Assembly (NCBI GenBank): GCA_003513765.1
Contig: DONT01000011.1
Span: 19,406 to 83,405, forward strand
From: Jeotgalicoccus sp.
GTDB lineage: Bacteria > Bacillota > Bacilli > Staphylococcales > Salinicoccaceae
Direction of reading: 5' to 3'
Length of the DNA stretch: 64,000 nucleotides
Numbering within the stretch: the stretch's first letter is position 1; each line of letters starts with the position of its first letter. The notes beneath the pieces were generated by a model. That model saw nothing but the letters and a program-made list of their open reading frames with translations. It did no database searches and had not been told where the DNA came from. The translations under genes were made by a program, and so were the position numbers. Of the stretch, positions 1 to 7,818 are shown piece after piece.

Positions 1-1038
1 GGCAGTATGATGGGCACACAGGGCGGTTCAGGCGTTGCAGATGCTATCGCTAAAACTGTTGGTGAAACATATACTGCAACTTTAATGGACACCCTCGCTG
101 AAGTCGCAGCATCAACGGGCGATATCGAGACTGCCTTATCAGATATAGAGGAAGGCGCCGGTCAACTTCGTGAAAGCAATGAAGAACTGCAGACCGGACT
201 TGATCAGGCAGCACCGGCACTTGGTGCAGCAGGCAGCCAGCTGACACAAGGTAACGCTGAAATTACAGCCGGTCTGGAGTCACTGGAAGAAAATCTCGGT
301 ACACTTGCCGGAGAAGTTTCAGACGGTTCAGCACCACTGGATGATTACTCATTCACTGAACACAATGCTGAATCAATCATCAGCCCTGTCGAAGTTACAG
401 AAAGTGAAATTACTAATATGAGCAACTATGGGCAGAGCTTTGCTCCGTTTATTATCGCTGTCAGCTTATTTGTCGGAGCTGTCGCATTCAGTGTAATATT
501 CCCAATTAACCGGAGCTCTGAGAACTATCGAAGCTCACTTTCTATGTCAGTAAGTAAACTGGTAATCATTTCAGCTCAGGCATTAATATCAACTGCTGTT
601 GTTGCCGCAGTTATACAGTTTATGTTCGACTTTCCGATAGAACAGCCTCTTAAATTTTACGGCATAATGATTCTGTGGGCATTCGCCTCACTGTTGCTCG
701 TTTCGCTGCTGGTGTCACTGTTAGGAAATATCGGTAAATTCATTGCGATAGTTTTCTTAATTATTCAGCTCTCTGCGAGTGCAGGAACATTCCCGATTGA
801 AACTGCCGGAGCGATATACCAAACCGTTCACCCTATCCTGCCGATGAGTTATGTCATCGCTGCAATGCGTGAGTCAATATTCAGTTTTGAAGGCAGTTTA
901 TCGTACGGTGATGCACTTATTTATACCATTGCAATTACAGCAGGCAGCATAGTAACACTGCAGCTGATAAACTTCCTGAAATTCAAATTTACCTCATTCG
1001 AAAACCTGATCAGAAAACTGAGCAGAATTCAGTATTAA
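1..1038 (+). CDS. YhgE/Pip-family membrane protein, C-terminal part
   Basis: The reading frame is open at the window edge, so the gene is truncated at its 5' end and only the last ~345 residues are visible. The first ~110 residues are a Gly/Ala/Glu-rich, heptad-like region (repeats of the type TALSDIEEGAG, GSQLTQGNAE) followed by a linker and then five hydrophobic segments typical of an ABC-2-type permease domain, ending in a basic tail (LKFKFTSFENLIRKLSRIQY). This layout, a coiled-coil extracellular part followed by a C-terminal ABC-2 membrane domain, is that of the YhgE/Pip (phage infection protein) family, associated with phage receptors and type VII-like export in Gram-positive bacteria. 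The exact role here is unknown. It is followed at once by a strong terminator, so it ends its transcription unit. Confidence 0.75.
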   Translation, partial: GSMMGTQGGSGVADAIAKTVGETYTATLMDTLAEVAASTGDIETALSDIEEGAGQLRESNEELQTGLDQAAPALGAAGSQLTQGNAEITAGLESLEENLGTLAGEVSDGSAPLDDYSFTEHNAESIISPVEVTESEITNMSNYGQSFAPFIIAVSLFVGAVAFSVIFPINRSSENYRSSLSMSVSKLVIISAQALISTAVVAAVIQFMFDFPIEQPLKFYGIMILWAFASLLLVSLLVSLLGNIGKFIAIVFLIIQLSASAGTFPIETAGAIYQTVHPILPMSYVIAAMRESIFSFEGSLSYGDALIYTIAITAGSIVTLQLINFLKFKFTSFENLIRKLSRIQY

Positions 1039-1040
1039 CT

Positions 1041-1077
1041 AAAAAAGCACTGTTCCCCATGGGTACAGTGCTTTTTT
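1041..1077. terminator. bidirectional intrinsic terminator
   Basis: A-run, stem AAAAAAGCACTGT / ACAGTGCTTTTTT around loop tccccatgggt. It lies between the convergent YhgE-like gene and the minus-strand membrane protein gene, and has a T-run on both strands. Confidence 0.9.
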
Positions 1078-1086
1078 CACATCTAT

Positions 1087-1578
1087 TTATAATAGTTCTT
1101 CCTCTTCCACCGGATAATCGAACGCTCTCAATCGACTGACAAACTGTTCATGGTTCAAATAAATATGATTCAGTTCTTTTAATATTTCCTCACCGCTGTA
1201 AAAGCGGATTACCGTCTGAACATCACGCTCAATCGTAATGCTGGTAATATCTTTTTTAGGCAGTACTGTCTGCCCCCGGCGGAACTTAATAATCATTCCG
1301 GAAGGTGCAATATGCAGCTCGTAGTATTTATCACCTTTATCGGATTTAAAAATAAAACCAAGTACAATCCCAATCATAATGATGAGCGCAACGATATAAG
1401 CCCGGTTAAATGCACTTTCTTCAATATTTTTGAATGTCATGTAGGACATATCAAAAATGATAAATAATAAGTATGCTCCCATCACTGTGAGTCCGAAAAG
1501 CTTCACATTAAATCCTTTCGGATCATAGTTTTTAGGTACATCTTTTCTCTCTAAATAAATTACGCGGTCATCAGCCAA
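1087..1578 (-). CDS. hypothetical membrane protein
   Basis: About 163 residues. It has two hydrophobic segments near residues 30-50 and 60-80 (VMGAYLLFIIFDMSYMTF and AYIVALIIMIGIVLGFIF) followed by a soluble, beta-rich C-terminal part that ends in acidic residues. I do not recognise the family. A TTG start is chosen because GAGGTG sits five bases upstream of it. An in-frame ATG nine codons earlier (1605) would overlap the end of corA by 10 bases and has only a poor ribosome site. The tight coupling to corA indicates one transcript, so a role connected to that transporter is possible but not shown. Confidence 0.7.
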   Translation of the reverse strand: MADDRVIYLERKDVPKNYDPKGFNVKLFGLTVMGAYLLFIIFDMSYMTFKNIEESAFNRAYIVALIIMIGIVLGFIFKSDKGDKYYELHIAPSGMIIKFRRGQTVLPKKDITSITIERDVQTVIRFYSGEEILKELNHIYLNHEQFVSRLRAFDYPVEEEELL

Positions 1579-1595
1579 CTTAACACCTCTTTCAT

Positions 1596-2534
1596 TTACA
1601 TCCATCCTTTATATTTGAAAAATAAAAGCATGCCGGTACTAATCAGCACCATTGCTGCCAGTGTTACAAAGTATGCCGGACCCCAGTCGAGTTCAGGCAT
1701 ATTTTCAAAGTTCATACCATATATACCGGTAATCAGAGTCAGCGGTAAAAAGACAGCTGAAATAATCGTGAGTACATTAATAATTTTATTCATACGGTAC
1801 GTATTGTACGAAATATAGTTATCCTTCATCGCATCAATCATTTCTTCCGAAAATTTAATAATCAGTTTCTGCCTGTCGATTTTCGAGTCAATTTTACTGA
1901 GTATTTTCTCGCTCTGATTACTGTTAAATATATCGTCCTGTTCTTTAAACTTCTCGACTAATTCTTCCATGGGAATAATCACACGCTTCACACGAAATAT
2001 TTCTTTTCTGACATCGAACATTTTAACGGTGATATTCTCACCTTTTCTTTCATCACCGTGTTTTTCTTCAAAAGATATCACGTCATCTTCAATTTCATGA
2101 ACAATATCAAAATACTGATCGACCGTCGCATGCAGAATGTGAAGTGCGATATCAATTTCTAAATCTTCGTGCTTATTCTTAATAATTTCTCCAATATCGA
2201 TAAAATCATCCAGTACGCCGTTATGATAAGTAATAATTACATCCTTCATTATGCAAATGTTAATTGCATGGGCTTCCAGAGTTTCCTTGTCGATAACATG
2301 GCAGATTAACAGCTGATAATCATTAAAGTTATAGTACTGCGGACGGTATTTTTTTGTGTTTTCATCTTCAAAATTATCATTGCTGAAATTAAAATCTGAC
2401 AGCAGTTCCTCTTTGTCATTAAAATCATCGTAGTCGTACCACGTAAAAGTTACATCGTACGGCACCGAATCCTTTCCATCCGCTGCTGTTTCTATTTGAT
2501 TGTTTTTCGATATGTACTGAATTTCAAGACTCAT
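1596..2534 (-). CDS. corA: CorA-like magnesium/divalent cation transporter
   Basis: Protein of ~312 residues with a long soluble N-terminal domain, a charged helical stalk (HEIEDDVISFEEKHG through EKFKEQDD) and two C-terminal membrane helices, the first ending in the family signature YGMNF. CorA proteins form pentameric channels for Mg2+ (some for Co2+ or Zn2+) in the cytoplasmic membrane. The start MSLEIQYISK is chosen because GGGAGGG lies seven bases upstream. The open frame continues 5' to 2624, but that extension would run through a perfect terminator hairpin, so it is not used. It is followed on the same strand by a small two-helix membrane protein. Substrate cannot be read from the sequence. 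Confidence 0.88.
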   Translation of the reverse strand: MSLEIQYISKNNQIETAADGKDSVPYDVTFTWYDYDDFNDKEELLSDFNFSNDNFEDENTKKYRPQYYNFNDYQLLICHVIDKETLEAHAINICIMKDVIITYHNGVLDDFIDIGEIIKNKHEDLEIDIALHILHATVDQYFDIVHEIEDDVISFEEKHGDERKGENITVKMFDVRKEIFRVKRVIIPMEELVEKFKEQDDIFNSNQSEKILSKIDSKIDRQKLIIKFSEEMIDAMKDNYISYNTYRMNKIINVLTIISAVFLPLTLITGIYGMNFENMPELDWGPAYFVTLAAMVLISTGMLLFFKYKGWM

Positions 2535-2583
2535 GTGTTCACCCTCCCTAAATTCTAATACCCGATTGGCTGATGAATAACGC

Positions 2584-2621
2584 AAAAGAGCAGTGAAATC
2601 CTCTGATTTCACTGCTCTTTT
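2584..2621. terminator. intrinsic terminator downstream of pucI-like gene
   Basis: Perfect 17-bp stem (AAAAGAGCAGTGAAATC with its complement) and a 4-base loop, ending in TTTT on both strands. It separates the permease gene from corA. Confidence 0.92.
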
Positions 2622-2630
2622 CATACTGTA

Positions 2631-4028
2631 TTATTTAACTTCTTCTTCAAAGATTGTTTCTTTTTTGAATCTCGAACCTTTAAACATTAACTTACTGATA
2701 ATTGGATATACAATACCTGCAACGACAAATCCGATTATCCATGCCAGATCAACAAATAAGAATGCCGCTGCCGCACCAATACCAAGTGCAAGTAACGCTG
2801 CGTAGTTCACGCCGTCAAAGTTACCGCCTTTTTTATACAATTCTTTGATATCGATATGCTGTTTTCTCATAATATAATATTCAACAATTAGAATCGCAAT
2901 TAACGGTCCTAAGAATGCTGAGTAAACATGCACGAAAGTATCAAGTCCTTTTGCATTGTCATCCTGTACTAATAACCATGGGAATGAGCCCATCGCAAGA
3001 AGTCCTGTAATTGTTACTGCAACTTTGTAGTTCAGTTTAGTAAACAGCTGAATAACATAAGTCGGCGTTACAATATTCGCTACCATGTTTACTGCGATTG
3101 CACCGAATACGATAAACACAGAGATGAATAACTGCATGTAAACATTATCGAATAATGCCGGAAGTCCAAGTGCCGGATTTGTGAAGCCTGTCGCACTTGC
3201 AAGCATTGCACCGACAACGATTACTGAACCGTATGCAATGATAATCGGCACGAAGTAAAGCAGGCCTCTTTTGCCATCGCTGTATCCTGTTTTCAGTTCA
3301 CGTGAGTAATCTGCTGCACTCAAGAAAATTGCTGCGTAGTTACCAAGGAATACCATGATGTATGCAAAGAACGGAATTCCCCACGTACCTTCAGTGTTAA
3401 TCCATGTATCAGTAATTGCTGCGCTATGGTCTTTAACAAGTATTACAAAAACTGTGATAACGATACCCATCAGAACAACAGATGCTACTGACTCAACCGC
3501 TTTAATACTCTTGAAACCTTTCATAGAAAGGAGAATCTGTACGACTAATAGAATAATAAATCCAAGGAATACATTATCAAGCGCTCCGCCTGAAAGTATT
3601 TTGAACACTTCATTTAAAGCGGTACCACCGATCCAGCTCTGAATACCGTACCAGATGACTGCCGGCACTGCACGGAGCAGTGAAGAAATAAGTGTACCTT
3701 TCTCACCGAAAGATGCTTTTAGATGTGCCACATACGGAATCCCGTATTTATAACCAGCTCTGTCGTTTAATGCAAAAAGGATAGAAATAATTCCGATTGA
3801 GATTAATGCTGCTGCAATTGTCTGCCAAATGTTTAAGATGGCCATCCCCGCAACTACCACACTCGCACCAAGCGTCATGTTACCCATGTTTACGCCGTCT
3901 CCAATCCATAGTGACATGTAGCCGGCTGCACCGAGCGTTCTGTCTTTTGGACCGTTTGGCTTAAGAGAATCCGTTTGAGCTGCTGCGTCTAAACTATCTT
4001 GCTGAAGATTGTTATTTTCTTCTGACAT
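2631..4028 (-). CDS. pucI: NCS1-family purine/allantoin-type permease
   Basis: A 465-residue polytopic membrane protein with about 12 hydrophobic segments. The N-terminal WIGDGVNMGNMTLGASVVVAG and ALNDRAGYKYGIPYVAHLKA motifs are typical of the nucleobase:cation symporter-1 family (cytosine, allantoin and hydantoin permeases). The gene lies immediately downstream of, and on the same strand as, a PucR-type regulator. In Bacillus that regulator controls purine catabolism, including the allantoin permease PucI, so uptake of allantoin or another purine-derived compound is the best guess; cytosine is the alternative. GAGGTG upstream of ATG fixes the start. No purine-degrading enzymes are next to it in this window. 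The gene symbol is by context only. Confidence 0.72.
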   Translation of the reverse strand: MSEENNNLQQDSLDAAAQTDSLKPNGPKDRTLGAAGYMSLWIGDGVNMGNMTLGASVVVAGMAILNIWQTIAAALISIGIISILFALNDRAGYKYGIPYVAHLKASFGEKGTLISSLLRAVPAVIWYGIQSWIGGTALNEVFKILSGGALDNVFLGFIILLVVQILLSMKGFKSIKAVESVASVVLMGIVITVFVILVKDHSAAITDTWINTEGTWGIPFFAYIMVFLGNYAAIFLSAADYSRELKTGYSDGKRGLLYFVPIIIAYGSVIVVGAMLASATGFTNPALGLPALFDNVYMQLFISVFIVFGAIAVNMVANIVTPTYVIQLFTKLNYKVAVTITGLLAMGSFPWLLVQDDNAKGLDTFVHVYSAFLGPLIAILIVEYYIMRKQHIDIKELYKKGGNFDGVNYAALLALGIGAAAAFLFVDLAWIIGFVVAGIVYPIISKLMFKGSRFKKETIFEEEVK

Positions 4029-4091
4029 ATTTACACCTCTATTATATTTTGAATTGACTTTATTTATAATCAGTGTTCTTAACTACTATTT

Positions 4092-4120
4092 ATTATATAT
4101 GCCGAAAATCCTGATGTCTT
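4092..4120 (-). promoter_or_regulatory. candidate promoter of the pucI-like gene
   Basis: On the minus strand AAGACA, 17 bases, TATAAT. The -10 is consensus and the -35 is weak, which fits a promoter needing an activator. It lies ~65 bases upstream of the start codon. Confidence 0.5.
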
Positions 4121-4127
4121 TATCCAA

Positions 4128-4169
4128 TATAGATAATTTTTGTCTGTTTTATCTCTTTAATTATCTATA
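4128..4169. promoter_or_regulatory. 11-bp inverted repeat upstream of the pucI promoter
   Basis: TATAGATAATT, 20 bases, AATTATCTATA: a perfect 11-bp dyad between pucR and pucI, just upstream of the candidate -35. It could be the operator of the neighbouring PucR-type activator, or a weak terminator of pucR; it has no T-run of terminator quality. It does not resemble the B. subtilis PucR box I know. Confidence 0.4.
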
Positions 4170-4179
4170 TAATTCACTA

Positions 4180-5826
4180 TTATTCTTTTCGCATAATCTC
4201 GAGAATCCTCAATCCGACTTGAACTGACAGCATTTCGTTCGCATCCTCGTAGTCCATCTGGGTAATTTCCTTAATCTTATCAAGACGATATGAGACAGTT
4301 TTATAATGTACATACAATCTGTCGGCCGAACGCGATACATTTTGCTGGCACTGCAGATACATTTCTAATGTTTCGATTAACTGTTCCCTGTTTGACTTAT
4401 TATAATCCAGCAGTCTCTGTAAACTTTGCGGAATAAATTCTTTCAACTTATTGTTATCGTGCTTAAACTGATAAAGCAGTCTGTAGATGCCGAGTTCTTC
4501 AAAGCTTAAAATAGGATTGTAGTCGTAGGACATTTCATTTACGTCGAGCACTTCCTGGGCTTCTTTGTGACTCTTTGGCAGGTCGTGTACTGTATCTGCT
4601 ATCGTCCCTATACCCGTATATACTCTCGCATCGCTGACGGCACTTTCAAATTTATTAATTACATATCTTAGGGACCGTTTGATGCTGTTCATTTCTTTTT
4701 TCTTATTGCTCTGGCCGGAATGTACCGGCCAGATGACAATCACCTGATTAAACCGTTCACGCACAATCGCATTCTTTAAATAATAGTCGATATTATTAAT
4801 TAAAATATTGTAATACCGTTCCCTCGAGACACTCGTTACTCTTTTATCGTTAAACTTCAGCGTAAATACAACTACTGCCGACCGGCTGTTTAAATCAAAC
4901 TTAATATTATCCGCACGTTCTGCAATATCAGCTTCATCCTTAATGTCACCTGACAGGAGGTCATCGATAATTTCATTTTTATATTTCTTTTCCACTTCAG
5001 AAATCGCAATTTTCTTAGCGAGGTTTAAAGATAAGGCTGTCGCTGCATTTTCAATAGCGATAAAATCAAAATCGCTGAAACCTGAATGGATTGCACTGAT
5101 AACGAGCATGACTTTCGTCTGGTTCACTGTCGTTATCGGAATCATAATCTGTTCGCACTCACGGTCCTGCAGTTTCGGATAAATAACGAATCTGCGGTAG
5201 ATCGGGAAGATAGTATTTTTAATGTTTTCTTCCACCTGGAACTTATCCGATTCGTAAAACAATTCCACCTCACTGTCCGTTGTCGCAATAACTTTAAACA
5301 GCTCGTTATAAATTGTCACGGGATTGCCGATCAGCGACTCCAGCGTTTGGATAATCACTTCATCGCTGACATTTTGAATCGACAGTTCGGTAAAGCGGAG
5401 ATGAATTTCTCTGAAGTACTCGAGCTTTTCAACATCCTGATTAAAAATTTTGCGCGTCACTTTATAAATAATATCGATAAACGGAACTGCTGTCGGCAGC
5501 GAGATAATCGGAATATTTCTCTCTTTGCAGACTGCGAGCACAGGCTCCGGAATGCTTTTAAACTCTTCCCGCAGCTTCACAATCAGAGCGCTGATTTTTT
5601 TATCAGCAAGCTTGTGCATCCAATCCTTCATCTCTTCGTCGCTTAAATCTTTAACCGGGAAGAAACTTGTAAGTATCGTTTCTCCTCCCTTCAGCCATAA
5701 CGAAATATCCGGTGAATCTATGACTGTAATACCTTTTATATTTTTCGCGAGACTTTGTTTTGTCCCGATATATTCTGCATCCTGGAATTCTTCAAGAGTC
5801 AGTAATTCTTTAACTGTATAATGCAT
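4180..5826 (-). CDS. pucR: PucR-family transcriptional regulator
   Basis: A 548-residue protein with the PucR layout: an N-terminal PucR ligand domain (~residues 5-125, beginning MHYTVKELLTLEEFQDA), a middle GGDEF-like CdaR region, and a C-terminal helix-turn-helix of the HTH_30 type (LYVHYKTVSYRLDKIKEITQ, followed by QVGLRILEIM). PucR-type proteins are cytoplasmic activators of purine catabolism and related uptake genes and respond to purine breakdown products. The gene is upstream of and co-directional with the NCS1 permease. An 11-bp dyad in the spacer is a candidate binding site. GAGGTT before the ATG supports the start. The effector cannot be deduced. Confidence 0.85.
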   Translation of the reverse strand: MHYTVKELLTLEEFQDAEYIGTKQSLAKNIKGITVIDSPDISLWLKGGETILTSFFPVKDLSDEEMKDWMHKLADKKISALIVKLREEFKSIPEPVLAVCKERNIPIISLPTAVPFIDIIYKVTRKIFNQDVEKLEYFREIHLRFTELSIQNVSDEVIIQTLESLIGNPVTIYNELFKVIATTDSEVELFYESDKFQVEENIKNTIFPIYRRFVIYPKLQDRECEQIMIPITTVNQTKVMLVISAIHSGFSDFDFIAIENAATALSLNLAKKIAISEVEKKYKNEIIDDLLSGDIKDEADIAERADNIKFDLNSRSAVVVFTLKFNDKRVTSVSRERYYNILINNIDYYLKNAIVRERFNQVIVIWPVHSGQSNKKKEMNSIKRSLRYVINKFESAVSDARVYTGIGTIADTVHDLPKSHKEAQEVLDVNEMSYDYNPILSFEELGIYRLLYQFKHDNNKLKEFIPQSLQRLLDYNKSNREQLIETLEMYLQCQQNVSRSADRLYVHYKTVSYRLDKIKEITQMDYEDANEMLSVQVGLRILEIMRKE

Positions 5827-6023
5827 AAGGCAAACCTCATTTTTAAAATCGTTTTATCGCAAGTCGATAAACACTTCAATATCCTATACCATATACTATA
5901 ACAGCATCCGACCCCTATATACCCTATAATTTGCTCATTGGAAATCCACTTATTCTTATCGATGTTGGATAGACCTTTTTACACTAATAGATTCTCTGTA
6001 ATACTATTCTGTTCAATTTAAAA

Positions 6024-6032
6024 TGCTATGAT
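6024..6032 (+). promoter_or_regulatory. candidate extended -10 promoter of ridA
   Basis: TGCTATGAT matches the TGn-TATAAT extended -10 form and lies ~28 bases before the ridA start. No good -35 is seen. Confidence 0.4.
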
Positions 6033-6060
6033 TAACTTACTACTATTAGGAGGGTGTTTT

Positions 6061-6441
6061 ATGAGCAGAAAAGCATTCAATACAAAAACAGTGAGCAGCT
6101 CCGGACCGTATTCACACGTTACAGACGCTGGAGACTTTCTTTACTTTTCGGGGCAGACAGCAAAAAACAGACTGGATGTTACAGAAGATTTAACAGGAGA
6201 TATCCAGAAACAGACTGAAGTTGCATTCAATAATCTGTTTGATGTTATGGAAGACATGGGCGTTACTGAAGAACAGGTTGTTAAAGTTAACGTCTACCTG
6301 ACAACGATGAAGAACTTCGATGCGATGAACGAAGTCTATAAAGAAAAATTCAGCGCACCATACCCGTCACGCACATGTGTCGCAGTATTGGAACTGCCGC
6401 TTGGTGCAGAAGTTGAAATTGAAATGATCGTTAAAAAATAA
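6061..6441 (+). CDS. ridA: RidA-family enamine/imine deaminase
   Basis: A 126-residue single-domain protein of the RidA/YjgF/YER057c family, usual length. Family signatures visible are SSSGPYSHVTDAGDFLYFSGQ near the N-terminus and the active-site stretch YPSRTCVAVLELPLGAEVEIEMIV at the end, with the conserved Arg of PSRT that binds the carboxylate and the Glu of the last strand. RidA hydrolyses reactive 2-aminoacrylate and similar imines in the cytosol. The start used has TAGGAGGG eight bases upstream; an in-frame ATG 11 codons earlier would have no ribosome site. Terminators and oppositely oriented genes isolate it as a single-gene unit. Confidence 0.92.
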   Translation: MSRKAFNTKTVSSSGPYSHVTDAGDFLYFSGQTAKNRLDVTEDLTGDIQKQTEVAFNNLFDVMEDMGVTEEQVVKVNVYLTTMKNFDAMNEVYKEKFSAPYPSRTCVAVLELPLGAEVEIEMIVKK

Positions 6442-6455
6442 TCATTGAGAAAGAG

Positions 6456-6486
6456 CAGGACCCGGTTACCGGGTTCTGTTTTTTTT
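6456..6486 (+). terminator. intrinsic terminator of ridA
   Basis: CAGGACCCGG / CCGGGTTCTG stem with one G-T pair, 3-base loop, followed by eight T. Confidence 0.9.
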
Positions 6487-6501
6487 GGCTGTGGTTTTTG
6501 G

Positions 6502-6706
6502 GCCGGGACTGATATGACACCCGCTCACGCCAGTCCCGATAGGCTGGGACTGATATGACACCCGCTCATGCCAGTCCCGATAGGCTGGGACTGATATGAC
6601 ACCCGCTCACGCCAGTCCTGGAAGGCTGGGACTGATATGACACCCGTTCACGCCAGTCCTGGAAGGCTGGGACTGATATGACACCCGTTCACGCCAGTCC
6701 CGGAAG
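6502..6706. repeat. five tandem 41-bp repeats with internal inverted repeat
   Basis: Exactly five head-to-tail 41-bp units start at 6502, 6543, 6584, 6625 and 6666. The unit begins GCTGGGACTGATATGACACC and ends with CAGTCCC or CAGTCCT plus 7 bases. Units differ at only a few positions (C/T at the right arm end, GATAG or GGAAG at the end, CGCTCA or CGTTCA). GGGACTG and CAGTCCC/T form an inverted repeat inside each unit, and CAGTCCC of one unit can also pair with GGGACTG of the next. The array fills the space between the ridA terminator and the next gene. Confidence 0.95.
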
Positions 6707-6740
6707 TCATGTGATAAAATAGAGGTAAGGAGGCGTTACT

Positions 6741-7118
6741 ATGAAAGTGCTGATTTTTGACGGCGACTGCAGTTTCTGCAATTTCTTCGTACGTTTCACT
6801 GTAGACATTAACGAAAATCCCGAACTCCGTATTACTGACTTCAATACTGTATGGACTAAAGAAAATTACACGCCAGACAGTGATATAGACAGCGTTATTT
6901 ATATCGCAGAAGATAGAACTTATATATACTCGGATGCCGCGCTGCATCTGCTTGCGGATGCAAATAGATTATTTAAACCTGTTATTCTGCTTAAACTTGT
7001 TCCTAAGTTTATCAGGGATACGATTTATAAACTGATTGCAAAATACCGTAAGAATATTCCTGTGAAAAATGTATGTGAACGGCCGACTGAGAAATTTTTG
7101 GATATGTATTTAAAATAA
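6741..7118 (+). CDS. DCC-family thiol-disulfide oxidoreductase-like protein (DUF393)
   Basis: A 125-residue protein with the DCC-family signature DGDCSFCN at residues 7-14 (a CxxC pair inside a thioredoxin-like start) and the downstream YSDAALHLL motif. It is of normal family length. Members are predicted cytoplasmic thiol-disulfide oxidoreductases, but substrates are unknown. AGGAGG eight bases before the ATG fixes the start. It stands alone between a repeat array and its own terminator. The 34 bases between the last repeat and the ATG hold a possible -10 (TAAAAT at 6715-6720), so a -35 would have to lie in the last repeat. Confidence 0.85.
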   Translation: MKVLIFDGDCSFCNFFVRFTVDINENPELRITDFNTVWTKENYTPDSDIDSVIYIAEDRTYIYSDAALHLLADANRLFKPVILLKLVPKFIRDTIYKLIAKYRKNIPVKNVCERPTEKFLDMYLK

Positions 7119-7156
7119 ACTGCTGCGCATCATTGATGTGAAGCAGTTTATTTTTT
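7116..7156 (+). terminator. intrinsic terminator of the DCC gene
   Basis: TAAACTGCT / AGCAGTTTA stem with inner CATCA/TGATG pairing and a following T-run. The stop codon is part of the stem. Confidence 0.88.
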
Positions 7157-7232
7157 ACCGTAAAAAGATATTTATTAAGATTGATTCAGGGTAAATAAGA
7201 CTATCTATATTAAATATGCAGGAGGTTCTTCA

Positions 7233-7772
7233 ATGCTTGAATTCGATAAACTGATATTTGATGGACCGGACGTCATATTAAGGACCATACTGATTGGCTT
7301 AATGGCATACACTTCTGTTATCGTCATCATCCGGGCCAGTGGAAAAAGATCACTTTCACAGCTGAACGCCTTTGATTTTGTTGTAACAGTAGCAATCGGT
7401 TCAATACTCGCAAGTATTCTTATCAACCGTAATGTAACTATCACTCAAGGTATTACAGCTTTTTTAGTCTTGATGATTATGCAGTATATTATTACCAAAC
7501 TCTCAGTTCACAGCAGTCTGGTAAGTAAGTATATAAAAGCTTCTCCTTCCCTGCTCTATCACAATGGAGAATTCCATTATGAAAACATGAAGAAAGAACG
7601 CCTGGTGGAAACCGAGATAAAACAGGCTATTCGTTCAAACGGCAGCGGTGATATGTCTGACGTACAGGCTGTTATAATCGAAACAGACGGCAGTCTTTCA
7701 ATTATTAATAAAAAGTCGGGTGAGGAAAATATAGACTTGAATTCTCCACTGTTCAGCGAAGTAAAAAAATAA
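7233..7772 (+). CDS. DUF421 (YetF/YcaP-like) membrane protein
   Basis: A 179-residue protein with three hydrophobic N-terminal segments (~residues 13-35, 47-65 and 72-90) and a soluble C-terminal half. The segment RASGKRSLSQLNAFDFVVTVAIGS is the hallmark of the DUF421 family, followed by the conserved P-S-LLYHNG(E/K) and late YETDGxxSI-like strand (IIETDGSLSIINK). DUF421 proteins such as B. subtilis YetF and YrbG occur in the cytoplasmic membrane and are linked to spore or stress functions in some species; the biochemical role is not known. AGGAGG precedes the ATG. Single-gene unit. Confidence 0.85.
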   Translation: MLEFDKLIFDGPDVILRTILIGLMAYTSVIVIIRASGKRSLSQLNAFDFVVTVAIGSILASILINRNVTITQGITAFLVLMIMQYIITKLSVHSSLVSKYIKASPSLLYHNGEFHYENMKKERLVETEIKQAIRSNGSGDMSDVQAVIIETDGSLSIINKKSGEENIDLNSPLFSEVKK

Positions 7773-7802
7773 GCGTACCACCGTCAGTTCACGGTAACAC
7801 GC
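7763..7802 (-). terminator. intrinsic terminator of the AEC transporter gene
   Basis: On the minus strand GCGT..ACCGT/ACGGT..ACGC hairpin followed by seven T, which overlap the 3' end of the DUF421 gene. Confidence 0.7.
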
Positions 7803-7818
7803 TCACAGTTACTCTAAT

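Noticed and set aside
2535..2624. N-terminal extension of CorA up to 2624
   Set aside because: It would translate through a perfect terminator hairpin, and a strong ribosome site marks the start at 2534.
5086..5646. A 186-codon plus-strand open frame opposite the pucR gene
   Set aside because: It lies entirely antisense to a well-supported PucR regulator, has no ribosome site and its product is Cys/Phe/Asn-rich without family features.
6502..6706. CRISPR array at the 41-bp repeats
   Set aside because: The units are contiguous with no unique spacers between them; this is a plain tandem repeat.
6648..6947. A 99-codon minus-strand frame across the tandem repeats
   Set aside because: Its C-terminal part is translated 41-bp repeat (HMTSGTGVN-type residues) and the rest is antisense to the DCC gene.
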